Shown here in pieces: positions 33,324 to 43,860 of a stretch of DNA of 64,000 nt. The first letter of the stretch is position 1, and the number at the start of each line of letters is the position of its first letter. Source of the DNA: Parelaphostrongylus tenuis (taxonomy: Eukaryota > Nematoda > Chromadorea > Rhabditida > Metastrongylidae); assembly GCA_019055375.1 (NCBI GenBank), contig JAHQIW010000174.1, positions 186,001 through 250,000 of the forward strand. Direction: 5' to 3'. Position numbers and translations under genes: made by a program. The notes beneath the pieces were generated by a model that saw nothing but the letters and a program-made list of their open reading frames with translations, had not been told where the DNA came from and did no database searches.

Positions 33324-34829
33324 ATGGTAGTGCAGAGCAATTTTGACTTTCACTTCAATCGACTTCCTATTCAAAATGACCAGAAAGATGACAAGAACGA
33401 TGACTGCGTGGAATCTCCTGTGTTTGCACTCGAAAAGTCTGTGGAATGTGAGTTAGAAAATGACGATGGTGGGATTGCTGATGAGGGGGTAAGGAATGTG
33501 GTGTCTCACGATGACTGGATTTTCGATGACAGTCAAGTTGGAGTGAACAAAGAGATTCCTCTTGAGTACAAACGACCAGTAGATTATTATGAAATGTTCA
33601 TGCTTGGCATTTGGGAACTAGTCATGGAGAAAACCAACATGTACGCTAAGAAGAAAGATCAATCGTGGGAACCAATAACCATTGATGAGTTGAAAAAATT
33701 TGTCGCGGTGTGCATTCAGATGGAGATTGTGAGATTGCCACGGTTCGCGGATTACTGGAGTACTAATCCAATATTTGGATCCGTTCCTATCTCATCGAGA
33801 GTGATGTCGAGAGACAGATTTGAACAATTGTTAGCTAATCTTCATTTTGCCGATAACGCGTAGTATGATGGAAAAGACAAGCTAGACAAAATCAGTCCAC
33901 TTATCGAAGTATTCAATACTAATTGCAGCAGATTCTATAGACCTTGCAAAGAGGTTTGCATTCATGAGTCTTTCGTGCCCTTTAGAGAGACAGTGGCATC
34001 AGGACGATTTCTTCCACGAGAAAAATCCACGTATGGGGTCAAACTATTCAAATTATGCAGCAGAGGCGGCTATACATGTAGAGTTGCTTTCCATGCCGCT
34101 GAAGATCTTCCCGAGCATCCGAGCGACGCTGCGAGGCTGATTATGAGGCTTATGGCTGGTTTTCTGGATCAAGGCAGGCATCTCTACACTGCTAGTTGGT
34201 GTACGAGTGTATCGGTGGCGGAGATAATGCTTCAGAGGAAAACTCACCTAGTTGGAGGACACTTAACTGCTGAACAGAATCGAAAGGGTGTAATGGTACT
34301 GAAATGGAAAGGCGGAAAGGAGATTATTATGATGTCTACCCATCATGATGCGACTTTTTCTATTGCCTCATCAAGACCACGGGTTGTCGAATGCTGCGAA
34401 CAGGGACAGCTGTTCTTTGGCATAAGAAACCGCATAAAATCTTATCCTTTGTATGTTAGGAGAGCTACTAAGTGCTAGCTACATTTCTATTTTTGGTCAC
34501 TTGCGTATTAGATACACACAATTTTCTTCTTCATCGTTCAGGTATAAACGACTATTTTTGTATCTCATTATTCGTACGCATTTGACGAACGCTTGGAGGG
34601 TCTATTGTGCGAGTATGGAAGGGATCGAAGTGGAAGACTTTATAATCCAGTTCTATATCGGTCTTCGCAAGCAGAAGGACCACTCAGACCATCCTTACTT
34701 ACTGTCCTGGAGAATCCAGTGGGTAGGAAATATGGACGTTGCGTTGGCTGTTACAGGAATATAAAAAGAGAATACGGCCGCTCACGGGCCGTCGAACTTG
34801 CGAAGCAAGTCCGAAATAAATGCGGCTAA
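33324..34829 (+). pseudogene. Younger piggyBac transposase, broken (unit 2)
   Basis: piggyBac-family transposase gene beside its unit 3 paralog (59,265). Acidic N-terminal leader, then 'RPVDYYEMFMLGIW', 'IQMEIVRLPRFADYW', 'DRFEQLLANLHFAD', and after the break 'SFVPFRETVASGRF', 'LYTASWCTS', 'MVLKWKG'. Defects: AAG to TAG stop at 33,861-33,863; a 60-bp in-frame deletion near 34,255 relative to unit 3; splice donor GT changed to CT at 34,475; a frameshift near 34,640-34,720; and a TAA at 34,827 before the second half of the C-terminal cysteine cluster. The three canonical catalytic Asp positions are not Asp here either (HES, YTAS, FFGI). Bases 33,508-33,810 are identical to unit 3. Confidence 0.85.
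34475..34541 (+). other. Former intron of the piggyBac gene (donor lost)
   Basis: Counterpart of the intron at 60,477-60,544. The acceptor 'gttcag|g' is kept, but the donor reads agtg|ctagct in place of agtg|gtaggt. Confidence 0.55.
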
Positions 34830-35370
34830 TGCAACAAACATTTTTGCTTAAATTGTTTCAATAACACCCACAAAAAGTTTACGTCGTAAGAAAGCCAGTT
34901 GTTGGAAGTGTCACCCATAAAAAGCGCGGTTTCTTGACTGTGGATGGCAACTTTTGTAAATCGTAGATGTTGAATAATGGGGAAAATAGTGAGTAGATGC
35001 TAAAAATTCTAACGTTGTTTACAGCAATTTTTGATGTGTTTTCGTCATATTGCAGATACGGACTTTGTTGATCCTGTAAATTGGGAAGTTATAAATAGTA
35101 ACGTCAGATGTTTCTTCGAGCACGACATCTGAGATACAAATTGATTTGAGAATAAGAGTTCAGAGATAGTGGCGTTCACTACCACAATCAGTGTGAATAA
35201 TATCTATGTTGGCTTGCAGTCGGTCTCCGCATAAATAATGATCAGTTTATAATTCACGAGGTTGCTACAAATTTTTATTGTCAATAGGACATCGCCAATA
35301 TTGCCTTCTTCAGAGCTGTGATAGAGACGTAATTCTCAAGCGTTTTACATATGTCCGCTTCAGTGAACAC
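34830..35370. other. Right flank of the piggyBac gene, no gene
   Basis: Shared with 60,897-61,390 in unit 3 and absent from unit 1. Non-coding. Confidence 0.5.
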
Positions 35371-35391
35371 GATATATATATATATATATAA
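35371..35391. repeat. (TA)n microsatellite before SINE-A
   Basis: Pure TA run immediately left of a SINE-A head. Unit 3 has a shorter run at 61,391-61,402. Confidence 0.85.
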
Positions 35392-35643
35392 TGGGCGCCG
35401 TGAACGAGTCGTTGCTGTGCTCGCCGCGAAACGCCTGAAGCTAAGCTCCTTTTCCGACACCCTCAGGCAGTCAGCAACAGCGCCCTATAAAACTCCACAG
35501 CTAGCCTATTCTCAAAATTGCACAGCGATTCGCTCAACCACTATTCTACGTCGTTCAAGAAAAAGACCATAAAACGAAATGAATGCTGGAAGAACTGGGA
35601 TCCGCATAGTGAAAAAAAGCTCTTTGAAGTTGGGTCAATAAAA
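35392..35643 (+). mobile_element. SINE-A copy (unit 2, after piggyBac)
   Basis: Head 'gggcgccgtgaacgagtcgt', body 'aaaactccacagctagccta', 'gttcaagaaaaagacca', 3' end 'gggatccgcatagtgaaaaa'. Partner at 61,404-61,650. Confidence 0.7.
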
Positions 35644-35661
35644 TGTCTCCAAAAGTGCGCA

Positions 35662-35712
35662 TACGTGCATATATATGTATATATTTACATATATATGTAC
35701 ATATATATGTGA
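35662..35712. repeat. ATATGT-type microsatellite
   Basis: Alternating 'catatatatgtatat' words; partner at 61,678-61,722 in unit 3. Confidence 0.8.
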
Positions 35713-35900
35713 GATAGGTACATACTATATAGGTCGTGCGAGGACAATTGTGATAATTACCATCATGTTCATTTTAGCTTCGTATGATATCTTTCATTTC
35801 GAGTGTCTTCTTAAGACCACAGCTCAAATTTCAATATACCTGATAACCATTATTTGAGCCACGCATGTCAGTGGTCTGTCAATGAGGGCTGACTTATATG

Positions 35901-35943
35901 GCCCGATACACGTGTTTCGATGTTGCGATCTCGTCAGTCGGGC
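35901..35943 (-). ncRNA. Hammerhead ribozyme with intact core
   Basis: Minus strand, 43 nt: stem I GCCCGA pairs fully with TCGGGC; core CTGACGA (fits CUGANGA); stem II GAT-CGCAAC-ATC; GAAA; short stem III within CACGTG; predicted cleavage after GTA. Every invariant position of a hammerhead is present and all three helices close. The very short stem III is typical of hammerheads in Penelope-like elements and small retrozymes, which usually need dimerisation to cleave well. It lies at the outer edge of the palindrome at 35,923-36,266, whose other arm carries the start of a second copy cut off after the first part of stem II. Activity is inferred, not shown. Confidence 0.75.
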
Positions 35944-36266
35944 AGTGCCCTTTCTCGTCTTTTGCTAATCTCTGTGGGTGCTCCAGTCCCCACAATAAGA
36001 GTTAGCGACGACGTACGTTCTACACTCTATGTCCAGTAAAGAACTCACCAAACACAGAGTGTTGTACACTCAAAATGAAAGAAATGTTATATTAAATACA
36101 CTAGCCACGAGCATTCGAGTGTACAACACTCTGCGTTTGGTGAGTTTTTTACTGGACATAGAGTGTAAAACGTACGTCGTAGCTAACTCTTATTGTGGGG
36201 ACTGGAGCACCCACAGAGATTAGCAAAAGACGAGAAAGGGCAATTGCCCGACTGACGAGATCGCAA
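35923..36266. repeat. Near-perfect 344-bp palindrome (unit 2 only)
   Basis: Arms 35,923-36,071 and 36,117-36,266 are reverse complements with very few mismatches (for example 'gcccgactgacgagatcgc' on the right mirrors the left), separated by a 45-bp spacer. It is absent from units 1 and 3, and its high arm identity in an otherwise diverged region suggests a young insertion. The hammerhead at its left edge, mirrored and truncated on the right, suggests an inverted dimer of an HHR-ended element. Right of it, unit backbone resumes at about 36,270. Confidence 0.85.
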
Positions 36267-36401
36267 GCAATAAAATAGGAGCTTGACCAAAATCAATCAA
36301 GGAATTCAATGAAATCATCCGCATTGATAAAAGAATCTCATATCAGTGCAACATTAACAAAATCAAAATTACCAGGGCTTCCCTCGCCTCCTACATATAC
36401 A

Positions 36402-38100
36402 TCACCTGTATCACTTGCCGTCCCGTTGATCGTCGAGTGACTCGAGCGGGTACCAGCAACTCTTCCATTTTTCCCTATCGTGTGCAAGAGTGGCCCAGTG
36501 GGTCCTCCTCGCTCTAGGGATTCGCTGAGCATCATATCTTTCTTCTATCGCTTTCGTGAAGAAATCGAACCAACGGGTCAGTGGTCTTCCTTTAGAGCGC
36601 TTGACGTCCCGAGGAATCTAGTCGGTAACGGCTCTCGTCCATCGGTTGTCGTTAAAGCGCATCACGTGTCGGGCCCACCTTATTTTCGATATCCTGGCGT
36701 GTAGAACGGCGTCTCTAGATATTCGATCGTTGACGTAGGTCGGAACTTTGGATCCTTTCTCTCATTTGCGAGATACGGGATACTCCTAGCATCGACCTTT
36801 CGACTGCGCGTTCGATAACGGCAAGTGGTCTTTCATCCTGCTTACGTAGCGACCAGGTTTCTGCTGCATACGTCAGGGCAGGGATAATTGTCAAGTCGAA
36901 AAGGTGGGCACGGAGTCGTATGTTCTTTGTCCTCTTCAGTACATCTTCGATGCTCTTGAACGTTCTCCAAGCCGCTCGTTTCCTCCTGCTTAACTCTGGA
37001 GCTAGGTCGTTCATCATGTTGATTTCACGACCTAGATAGATGTAACTGGAGCATTCGGAGATTGTCGTTCCGTTGAGCGTGAATGGAGCATTCAGAAACC
37101 TGTCCGTTCCTCATGAACATTGTTTTCGTTAGATTCAGTTGAAGACCAATCTTTCCACAGGCGTTATCGAAATCGGTCAACATTCGTTCCGCTTGACTGA
37201 TGTTTGGTGTTTTGAGAACGATATCGTCAGCAAAGCGAAGATGGTTTAATTGTCGACCGTCAATTTTCACTCCCATTTCGACCCATTCTAATGTTCGCAT
37301 GACGTTTTTGTAGGGTGGCAGTGAATAGTTTTGGCGAAATTGTATCGCCTTGTCGAACCCCTCTTCTTACGCCAATGATGATATTGTTGTAGAACGGAGA
37401 TACTTTAGTCGTGAAATTTATATAAAGCTTACGAAGAATCATATCTACCTAGCAGAGACGCTCTGGTTATCCAGAGCCTCTATAACCGCTTCTGTTTCCA
37501 ATGAATCGAAGGCTTTTTTCAGATCGATGAAAGTGAGACACAGTGGATGCTTGTACTCTCGTGAAATTTCAATGAGTCTTGTAATCGTGTGGATGTGGTC
37601 CACGGTGCTAAACTGTTTCCGGAACCCTGCTTGTTCGCATGACTCTCCTTCGTCCAGTGTTCTGTCAATCCTGTTTAGGATGACTCGAGTAAAGAGTTTA
37701 TAGACAACGGACAGCAAGCAGATTGGGCGATAATTGCCTATGTCGTGAAGGTCTCCCTTTTTGAACAACAATACGGTCTTGCTGGTTTTCCATTGAATCG
37801 GGGCCTCACATTCTGTAGCGAGTGAAGAGCCTAGCGACGGTGTTGATGAGAGCTGGCGGTAGGTTTTTCAGGTGTTCTGCTCTAATCCTGTCTGGGCCGG
37901 GTGTTGTTCTGTTCCTCACCGACGATATAGCATGTCGGATTTCGGAAGGGAGGACCGGTGGAAACGACATATTCGTCCTCTTTCAATGTATATGACGGTA
38001 AGAGGACATGGCTAGCGAAGAGATCCTAGTAGTATTGGTGGATGATTTTCTCCATAGCCCTTCTCGAAGCTTTAAGTGTCCCGTCAGGGTATCGGAGTGC
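36402..38100 (-). mobile_element. RTE-type LINE, 5'-truncated (unit 2)
   Basis: Same position and orientation as 9,905-11,690. The 3' end has almost no microsatellite. The 5' side stops about 95 bp earlier than in unit 1, at an AT-rich array (38,103-38,178). Confidence 0.85.
36450..38100 (-). pseudogene. RTE reverse transcriptase, broken (unit 2)
   Basis: Fragments in order: 37,771-37,445 (fingers and palm, 'LFKKGDLHDIGNYRPI', motif A 'FIDLKKAFDS'), 37,442-37,260 (motif B 'RGVRQGDTISPKLF'), 37,300-37,025 (motif C FADD intact, 'LQLNLTKTMFM'), 37,017-36,715 ('ALTYAAETWSLRKQ', 'RSMLGVSRISQM'), then the C-terminal 'GTRSSHSTING' piece. Frameshifts include an extra T near 37,306 and one extra base near 37,090. 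Catalytic residues are kept but the frame is not. Confidence 0.85.
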
Positions 38101-38102
38101 AA

Positions 38103-38207
38103 TAATATATATATATATATATATATATGTAGGAAATATATATATATATATGTAGAAAATATATATATATATATATGTAGGAGGCGAGGGAGAGAGAGAG
38201 AGAGCGA
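38103..38207. repeat. AT and GA microsatellites beside RTE (unit 2)
   Basis: Three AT runs separated by 'gtaggaaa' and 'gtagaaaa', followed by 'gtaggaggcgaggg' and a GA run. The words 'gtaggaggcgagg' are the reverse complement of 'cctcgcctcctac' that ends the RTE on its other side (36,385), so both RTE ends carry the same unit in inverse orientation. Confidence 0.8.
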
Positions 38208-38211
38208 GACG

Positions 38212-38459
38212 CCCTATTTAATCCTCTTCACAGTTTTTTATCACAGTCGGATCCCAGTACTTGTAGCAGTGAGCTCGTTGTTCGTCTCTTTCATGGATGT
38301 CGCAAAATGCTGTTGAGCATGTCTCATGTAATCTCAAAAATAGCCTTTCTGTGGCGATTCAATCAAGTGTTGTTGTTGACTATCGGAGAGTGTCGCGAGG
38401 CGGACCTCGGCTTGACGCTGGCCGCGGCGATTGTCACAACCACTCCGCCATGGCGCCCC
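38212..38459 (-). mobile_element. SINE-A copy, minus strand (unit 2)
   Basis: Partner of 11,725-11,973. Minus-strand head 'catggcggagtggttgtgac', body with 'gattgaatcgccacagaaa', end 'actgggatccgactgtgata'. Confidence 0.65.
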
Positions 38460-40239
38460 AATACTTTTATGACAATATAGTTGTCTAAGTTAGAGATTCA
38501 CACGGTAAAGGCGAGGCTGACGAGTCTTGGTAAGAAGAGCTTTTACAAGGAAAGTCAAGCAGATAAGCACACGTCGAATCGTGTAGCAGCTTTTGAAGGA
38601 GAAGTCAACCTCCATTGTTCGAATGACTGCAGAAACTCTGAGAAAAGTAAAAAAGCACTATTCTCGAAGGGTTGGGAGTGGGTGCGAAAATTCGAAATGC
38701 ATTTGTGATTTGATGCTACTCGTCTTCACATTTTATTGAGCCAATCCCAGTATTCCGATTATTAGCTTCGTCTCCATGCATTCGTCGCTTTCTTGCCCAT
38801 TGCGTATTCTTCATTAACGTTGTAGAATACGGTCGCACAGCGGCACAAACAAGCATAGCTTTACTAGAACCATAAGTAGAAAATCAGAAAAAGAAAAGGA
38901 ATAAAGGATGTGCTCAAGGAAAATGAATGTTTGATAAAGTGCCTTAAACACGTTGTCATTGTTGGTGAGATATTCTCATTCCTATTGCCGGCGTTTGTCG
39001 GTGCAGAGTGTGAAAGCACGGTACCCATTTATCTAGTTTTGTACAAAAACGTCAATATTTGAGAGCAATATTGTCTGAACATCGTCATCTCTGATTAATA
39101 TCTGTAAAGGATGATCAGTAGAGCTGCCTCTCCGGCTTAAAGACCTTGTCTCGTCGGGATGTGATGCGATATTTTCGTATCTACCATCCATGTGGACCTC
39201 ATCTATTCAAGCTGGAATTTTAGCAGAATGAACACCATTTCACCTATACAAATGATATTAGATCAAAAATGCACCAAGCAACACTAACGGCGTACGAAAT
39301 CTTCTCAAAACATTGAAAATTCCAATAATTCTATTCATAACTTTTAACATTTATGGAAGGCCGCTCTATTAGCGGCTGATGGTATGATATGATCGGTTAA
39401 TGCAAGTACTTCGGTGGACGCTATTTGGCTAAATGAATATTCCCTGTTTTTTGTCTTCATCAACATCGAATTAAAATTAGAAGTGAACTGAAAATGACTA
39501 GTACTGATCTATTTCGACGATAATGGGGAGAATGTAAAAACTAGTCATGTGAAGTTCTTTTTCTGAATAATCCGTCCCTGATGCGACGGTCTGACTTAGC
39601 ACAGAATGCATACAGATGTTGATTGGTAATCAGAAATCACAGTAAACTCATAATTTTAAAGTAGCCTAGTTGACTGATTGAGTTTCTTTGTCTAAACCCC
39701 ATTTGTCAGCCATGATTTCGGTGACTGGTTTGGTAAAACAATGAAAATTTCCACCAGTCTAAAAAAACAGGGAAAATAGATAAATAATAATATGACAAAG
39801 TCTTTGCACTACTTGTTGGATACACGATAACTTCTAAAATCTACTATCGCTGTGACTTTCTCGTATCGATCTGCACTAATCTGATGGCCAAAAATATCAA
39901 TAAAAATCATTGTTACACCAGAAACAGTAATTGAATGGCTAAATACCAGAAGGCAATTCACGAAGCAGTTCCTAGGGCTTCATTGCCTTATCATTGGAAT
40001 GATCTTAAACGGCTAGTCGCATTATTGTGATGATGACTTAATTTGAGGATTTTTTAGTATAGCATTATGTAGCCTATAAGATAAGAGTAGCGAACTTAAC
40101 GATAGACAGAAAATAAAGATTGTTTACGTATATTAATCTACTCGGGTAAAGAATAGGATTCTATTCACTGCGCTATTTGCAAAAAATCTTACTAAAAAAC
40201 TGCAGCTATCTGTATTTACAATGTATAGGCTTGATTAAA
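38460..40239. other. Unit backbone, no gene (unit 2)
   Basis: Counterpart of 11,974-13,728. No conserved frame. Confidence 0.5.
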
Positions 40240-40470
40240 GAGCGTATGTGGCGCAGTGCTCAGAGGTGCTCTGCGTGGCACACAAAGTCAATGGTTCGAT
40301 CTCGCGCTTATGGCTTATCAAGATATCTATCCCTCCGCGACCGACAAACTGGCACTGGACTGGTCGCAGATGATCTTGGAGGATAAGCAGCACTGACTCA
40401 ATGGGACTTGAGGCCACAGCGAGTTATTGTAAAGTCCAGATGTGCATTCAATCACATCAAGTAAAGTTTA
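40240..40470 (+). mobile_element. SINE-C copy (unit 2, first)
   Basis: Best tRNA-like head of this family: A box 'tggcgcagtgctcagaggtg', B box 'ggttcgatctcgcgct', then 'gacaaactggcactggact', 'gcagcactgactcaatgg' and 'gtccagatgtgcattcaatc'. Confidence 0.7.
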
Positions 40471-40979
40471 AAAAGTGACGACGATTGCGTGGCGCATGTG
40501 TCAGAGATTGGTCAGCGCCAAAAGCTTTGTCCTGTTATACTTTATACACTCGATAATATATCACTTTGTCGTGTTTCAACCGTGTTCGATGAAACTTCAA
40601 TCGACTGACGAAATGAATACCTGAAACGTGTAGGAAACTGAAATCATAACCTCATGTTCAAAAGAAGCTGGTTAATTCGCAGCTTTTAATTTAGCAATTA
40701 AAGTAGATTCTCCAGATAGTGAGCATTAATATCGAGCTCGTTTTGTCGTTCTAAGTTCGACGACTAACGTCATAGGGGAAAAGCAAGATGTGTTCGAAAC
40801 GAGACCGCTAAACCAAGCCTTTACTGGACCGTTCAAACAATCACCCTTAATCTCATTCGGACATTATAATGTGATATACGGGATGAGAAAAAACGACCTG
40901 CCTGCTAGTCTTTAAACTTGAGTGAAATGAAGGGTTTCTCAACCACACTATGTATATTTATTCATGGTTGCACAGAATG

Positions 40980-41222
40980 ATCGCCGCCGCCGAGTGATTG
41001 TGATGCGCCTCGCGGAGCGCGTGAGGCTGAGCACCAACCTGCAACTCTCACCGGCATTCAACAACAACGCCATATGGAACGCCACAGCCATGGTATCCTC
41101 AGAATCACAAGGGGGCCCGCTCTCATCCAGTATTTTTCGCCGTTTAAGAAGAAGACGAAAAAACGGCTTGAATGCTAGAAGTACTAGGATAAGCACAGTG
41201 AAAAAAACCCTGTGATGAAGGA
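40980..41222 (+). mobile_element. SINE-A copy (unit 2)
   Basis: Partner of 14,461. Head 'gccgccgagtgattgtgatg', one copy of the 'cgcggagcgcgtgag' segment, body 'atggaacgccacagccatgg', 'gtttaagaagaagacg', 3' end 'gcacagtgaaaaaaacc'. Confidence 0.75.
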
Positions 41223-42119
41223 TGAGATGAAGTGAAAAAAAAATGACACGAAATAGATTTAAATAGAGGAAGTGGTAGTTGAAACAATATTACGTGGAAA
41301 TGACACTTCTAAGTAAATTGATCTTAGAACGAGCTCGTCTCAGAGAGGACTTTACACATAAATTTTGTGATAAATGCACAATAACGGTAGAACATGTAAA
41401 TTACGTGGATGCTTTAGGGAGTGATAACATAGCACGTTAGACGTTTTGTCTAAATTTTGGCTTATGTCACTGCTTGCATTGTCAAATGCTGAAGCGCGGC
41501 AAGCGAGTTGACGAACCGTGGCAGCTATATATGCCACGTCGTTTCCAATGGGTTGAAAAATTACGTACGTGATCCATCTTTACATCTCTGCCGCATTGAA
41601 ACTTTTTGTATTCAATCCGCTTCTCGCATCCACAGTTCAAAAAGCTAGTTGTAAAAAAGGATGAAGACGTCGAAACGTTGGTACCATGTAATTTATTTGA
41701 CAATCTTGTGCAAATCAAACAATTCAAGAAAATAATATCGATTAGTAAAGTGGTGTTCAAAAGAATGCGATTTTTTTCGAATTAGAATAACGCTGTGAGC
41801 AAGCTGATAATGATATCGACTACTACAGAGTTATTGACTGGTGAAAAACAACATGCTATAAACGCGCTATCAGTATCATCGACAACCGTCCCGTATATAA
41901 GGGCTTAGCCGAGTGAGATTCCTCATTTAAGCGGTGTTCGAGGCCGAATCAGGACAACGTACGATGGTGGACATCGATTCGGTAAGGTTTTCAAACTTTT
42001 TGGCATGTAGGTACGGCTGCACCTTCGAATTTTCTGCTTCCCAATAAATGTCCTAGAATGCGCCTTAATTAAATCTACCTAGGCCTGGGATAGCTGTGCT
42101 ACAGCATTCTTAAGCTCAG

Positions 42120-43460
42120 ATAACGGAACATATTATCATTATCATAATTGTTAGCATTACCGAAAGCACAATCATTATCACTGTCATAATCATCATCTCT
42201 GTCGTTATCCGACAGACCCACACCCCGTAATGATGAGGGGCGTGGTGATCTCGTGATGGTGTGCAACGAGAGGCTGAAGAGATTGGTGGGCCATTCGCGT
42301 AACGAAGCGAATTATTACCATTGCGCTATTATGCACTCAAAAAGCCATCTCAGATTTACTTATAACTACTTAGCTTCGAAATTCCACATGACTGAATTGT
42401 TTCTTCTTCCGGATGCAAAGCTAGTTTGTTCTATTTATCGATACTGGCAACACCCATTCGAAACCACGGACTTTCCATGTCTATTCTAAATTAAAAAATG
42501 CAGTTTCGATCCATTAGATTGACAGCGTCGTCTGTTCTCGGAAACTGTTGATTCTAATCAATAATGTGATCTCTGAGTATACTGAAGGGCTCTGTCAAAT
42601 GCCAGAAATATCCTGGGCGAGCACTATGGTAGCTCAACTGCTTACTCTCATCCAAAAGAATTAAGAAGCACCTCAACCTTGCAATAATATCCTCTGTTCT
42701 TCACCATTAGGAACGCATTTGACGCAGTGCTAGAGGTGCCCCGTATCGCACACGAGGTCAGTGGTTCGACCTCGCGCTCATGGTTCGCCAAGCCATCCTT
42801 CCCTCTGGGGTCGGTAAATTGGTACCAGACTAGTCTCAGACCTCTCTGGAGAAATAGCACTGACTCGGTTCACTGGCAAGCCACCGCGAATCATTGTATA
42901 GGCCAGATATGCATTCAATCACCGCAAACGAAGTTAAAAAACTGAAGACGAATGCAAGGCGCATTCCTCAGGGATTGACCAACGGCGAGAACTTCGTCCT
43001 TTTTCATACTTTATTCTTCAACCATAGTAATAGGAAGTTGTTGCAGATAGCTTTCTAGTCCCTCCTTTATTACACCTTCTCATTTTGGGTTCCGGTTCAA
43101 CACTGTGTGAATAATGTGCGACATTTCATGCCACACCGCGCAACGTCAAATCTCTTAAGCTACTATGATGGCGGCGCCACACACTCTATGAGAAAGGCAG
43201 TGCATTTCGTGAGAAACCGACGCCAGCTAGCATGGTGAAAGCGAGGAGACGAACCCAGGTCTAAGGGAGCATTTTCATCATGGAGTGATGAAATTTCATT
43301 CAAAAGACTTCTACAGGAAAAATTTCCGGATTCCATTTGCATTTCTTAAGCTCAACGCAAAAACTACATCGCCACATGATGACGATAGGGATCATGATTA
43401 TGATAGTGATATTATTAATCCTTTCGATAATGCTAGAGATTATGATAGTGGTAATAACTC
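42120..43460. repeat. Element with GATA-rich terminal inverted repeats (unit 2)
   Basis: Left end 42,130-42,206 ('attatcattatcataattg', 'catcatctctgtcg') mirrors right end 43,378-43,458 ('gacgatagggatcatg', 'tatgatagtgata'). Same structure as 15,607-16,945, with SINE-C inside. Confidence 0.5.
42713..42936 (+). mobile_element. SINE-C copy (unit 2, second)
   Basis: 'gacgcagtgctagaggtgcc', B box 'ggttcgacctcgcgct', 'ccatccttccctctgggg', 'gtaccagactagtctcag', 'gccagatatgcattcaatc'. Confidence 0.7.
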
Positions 43461-43611
43461 ACTTTTCTGAACTGTTTGTGAGGTCTCATAAGGGCACATA
43501 CAGTGCTAGACATTGCAGTGACCAACAGCCGAACTTGTAGCTGGTAAAAGTCATAATCATGCTTTCATTCGATAATGATTGTGATAATCGAGAACACTTC
43601 CCTTGATTAGC

Positions 43612-43860
43612 TGGCGAGAGATTGGTAAATTAGTCGTAGTAATTCAGCTGACATTTCGGCTACCCGACTTCTTCAAAGCCTGGGCGTATGAATATTAGTG
43701 ATTCGGAGGATCTTAATTATATGCTGCTGAGGTCAGATTGAAAGATCATTCAAATAGACTAATACTACATACGCCCTGGCTCTGAAGAAAGCGGATCGCC
43801 GAAACGTTAGCCGAATTACTACGACGTATGTACAACCTGGCGTCAGCTAATCAAGATAAG
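43612..43860. repeat. Palindromic element with GAAACGTT/C ends (unit 2)
   Basis: Partner of 17,085-17,345. The right arm reads ggct, CTGAAGA, a short hairpin, then GCCGAAACGTT and agcc, so here the CUGANGA core is present. The left arm is more eroded. Confidence 0.55.
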
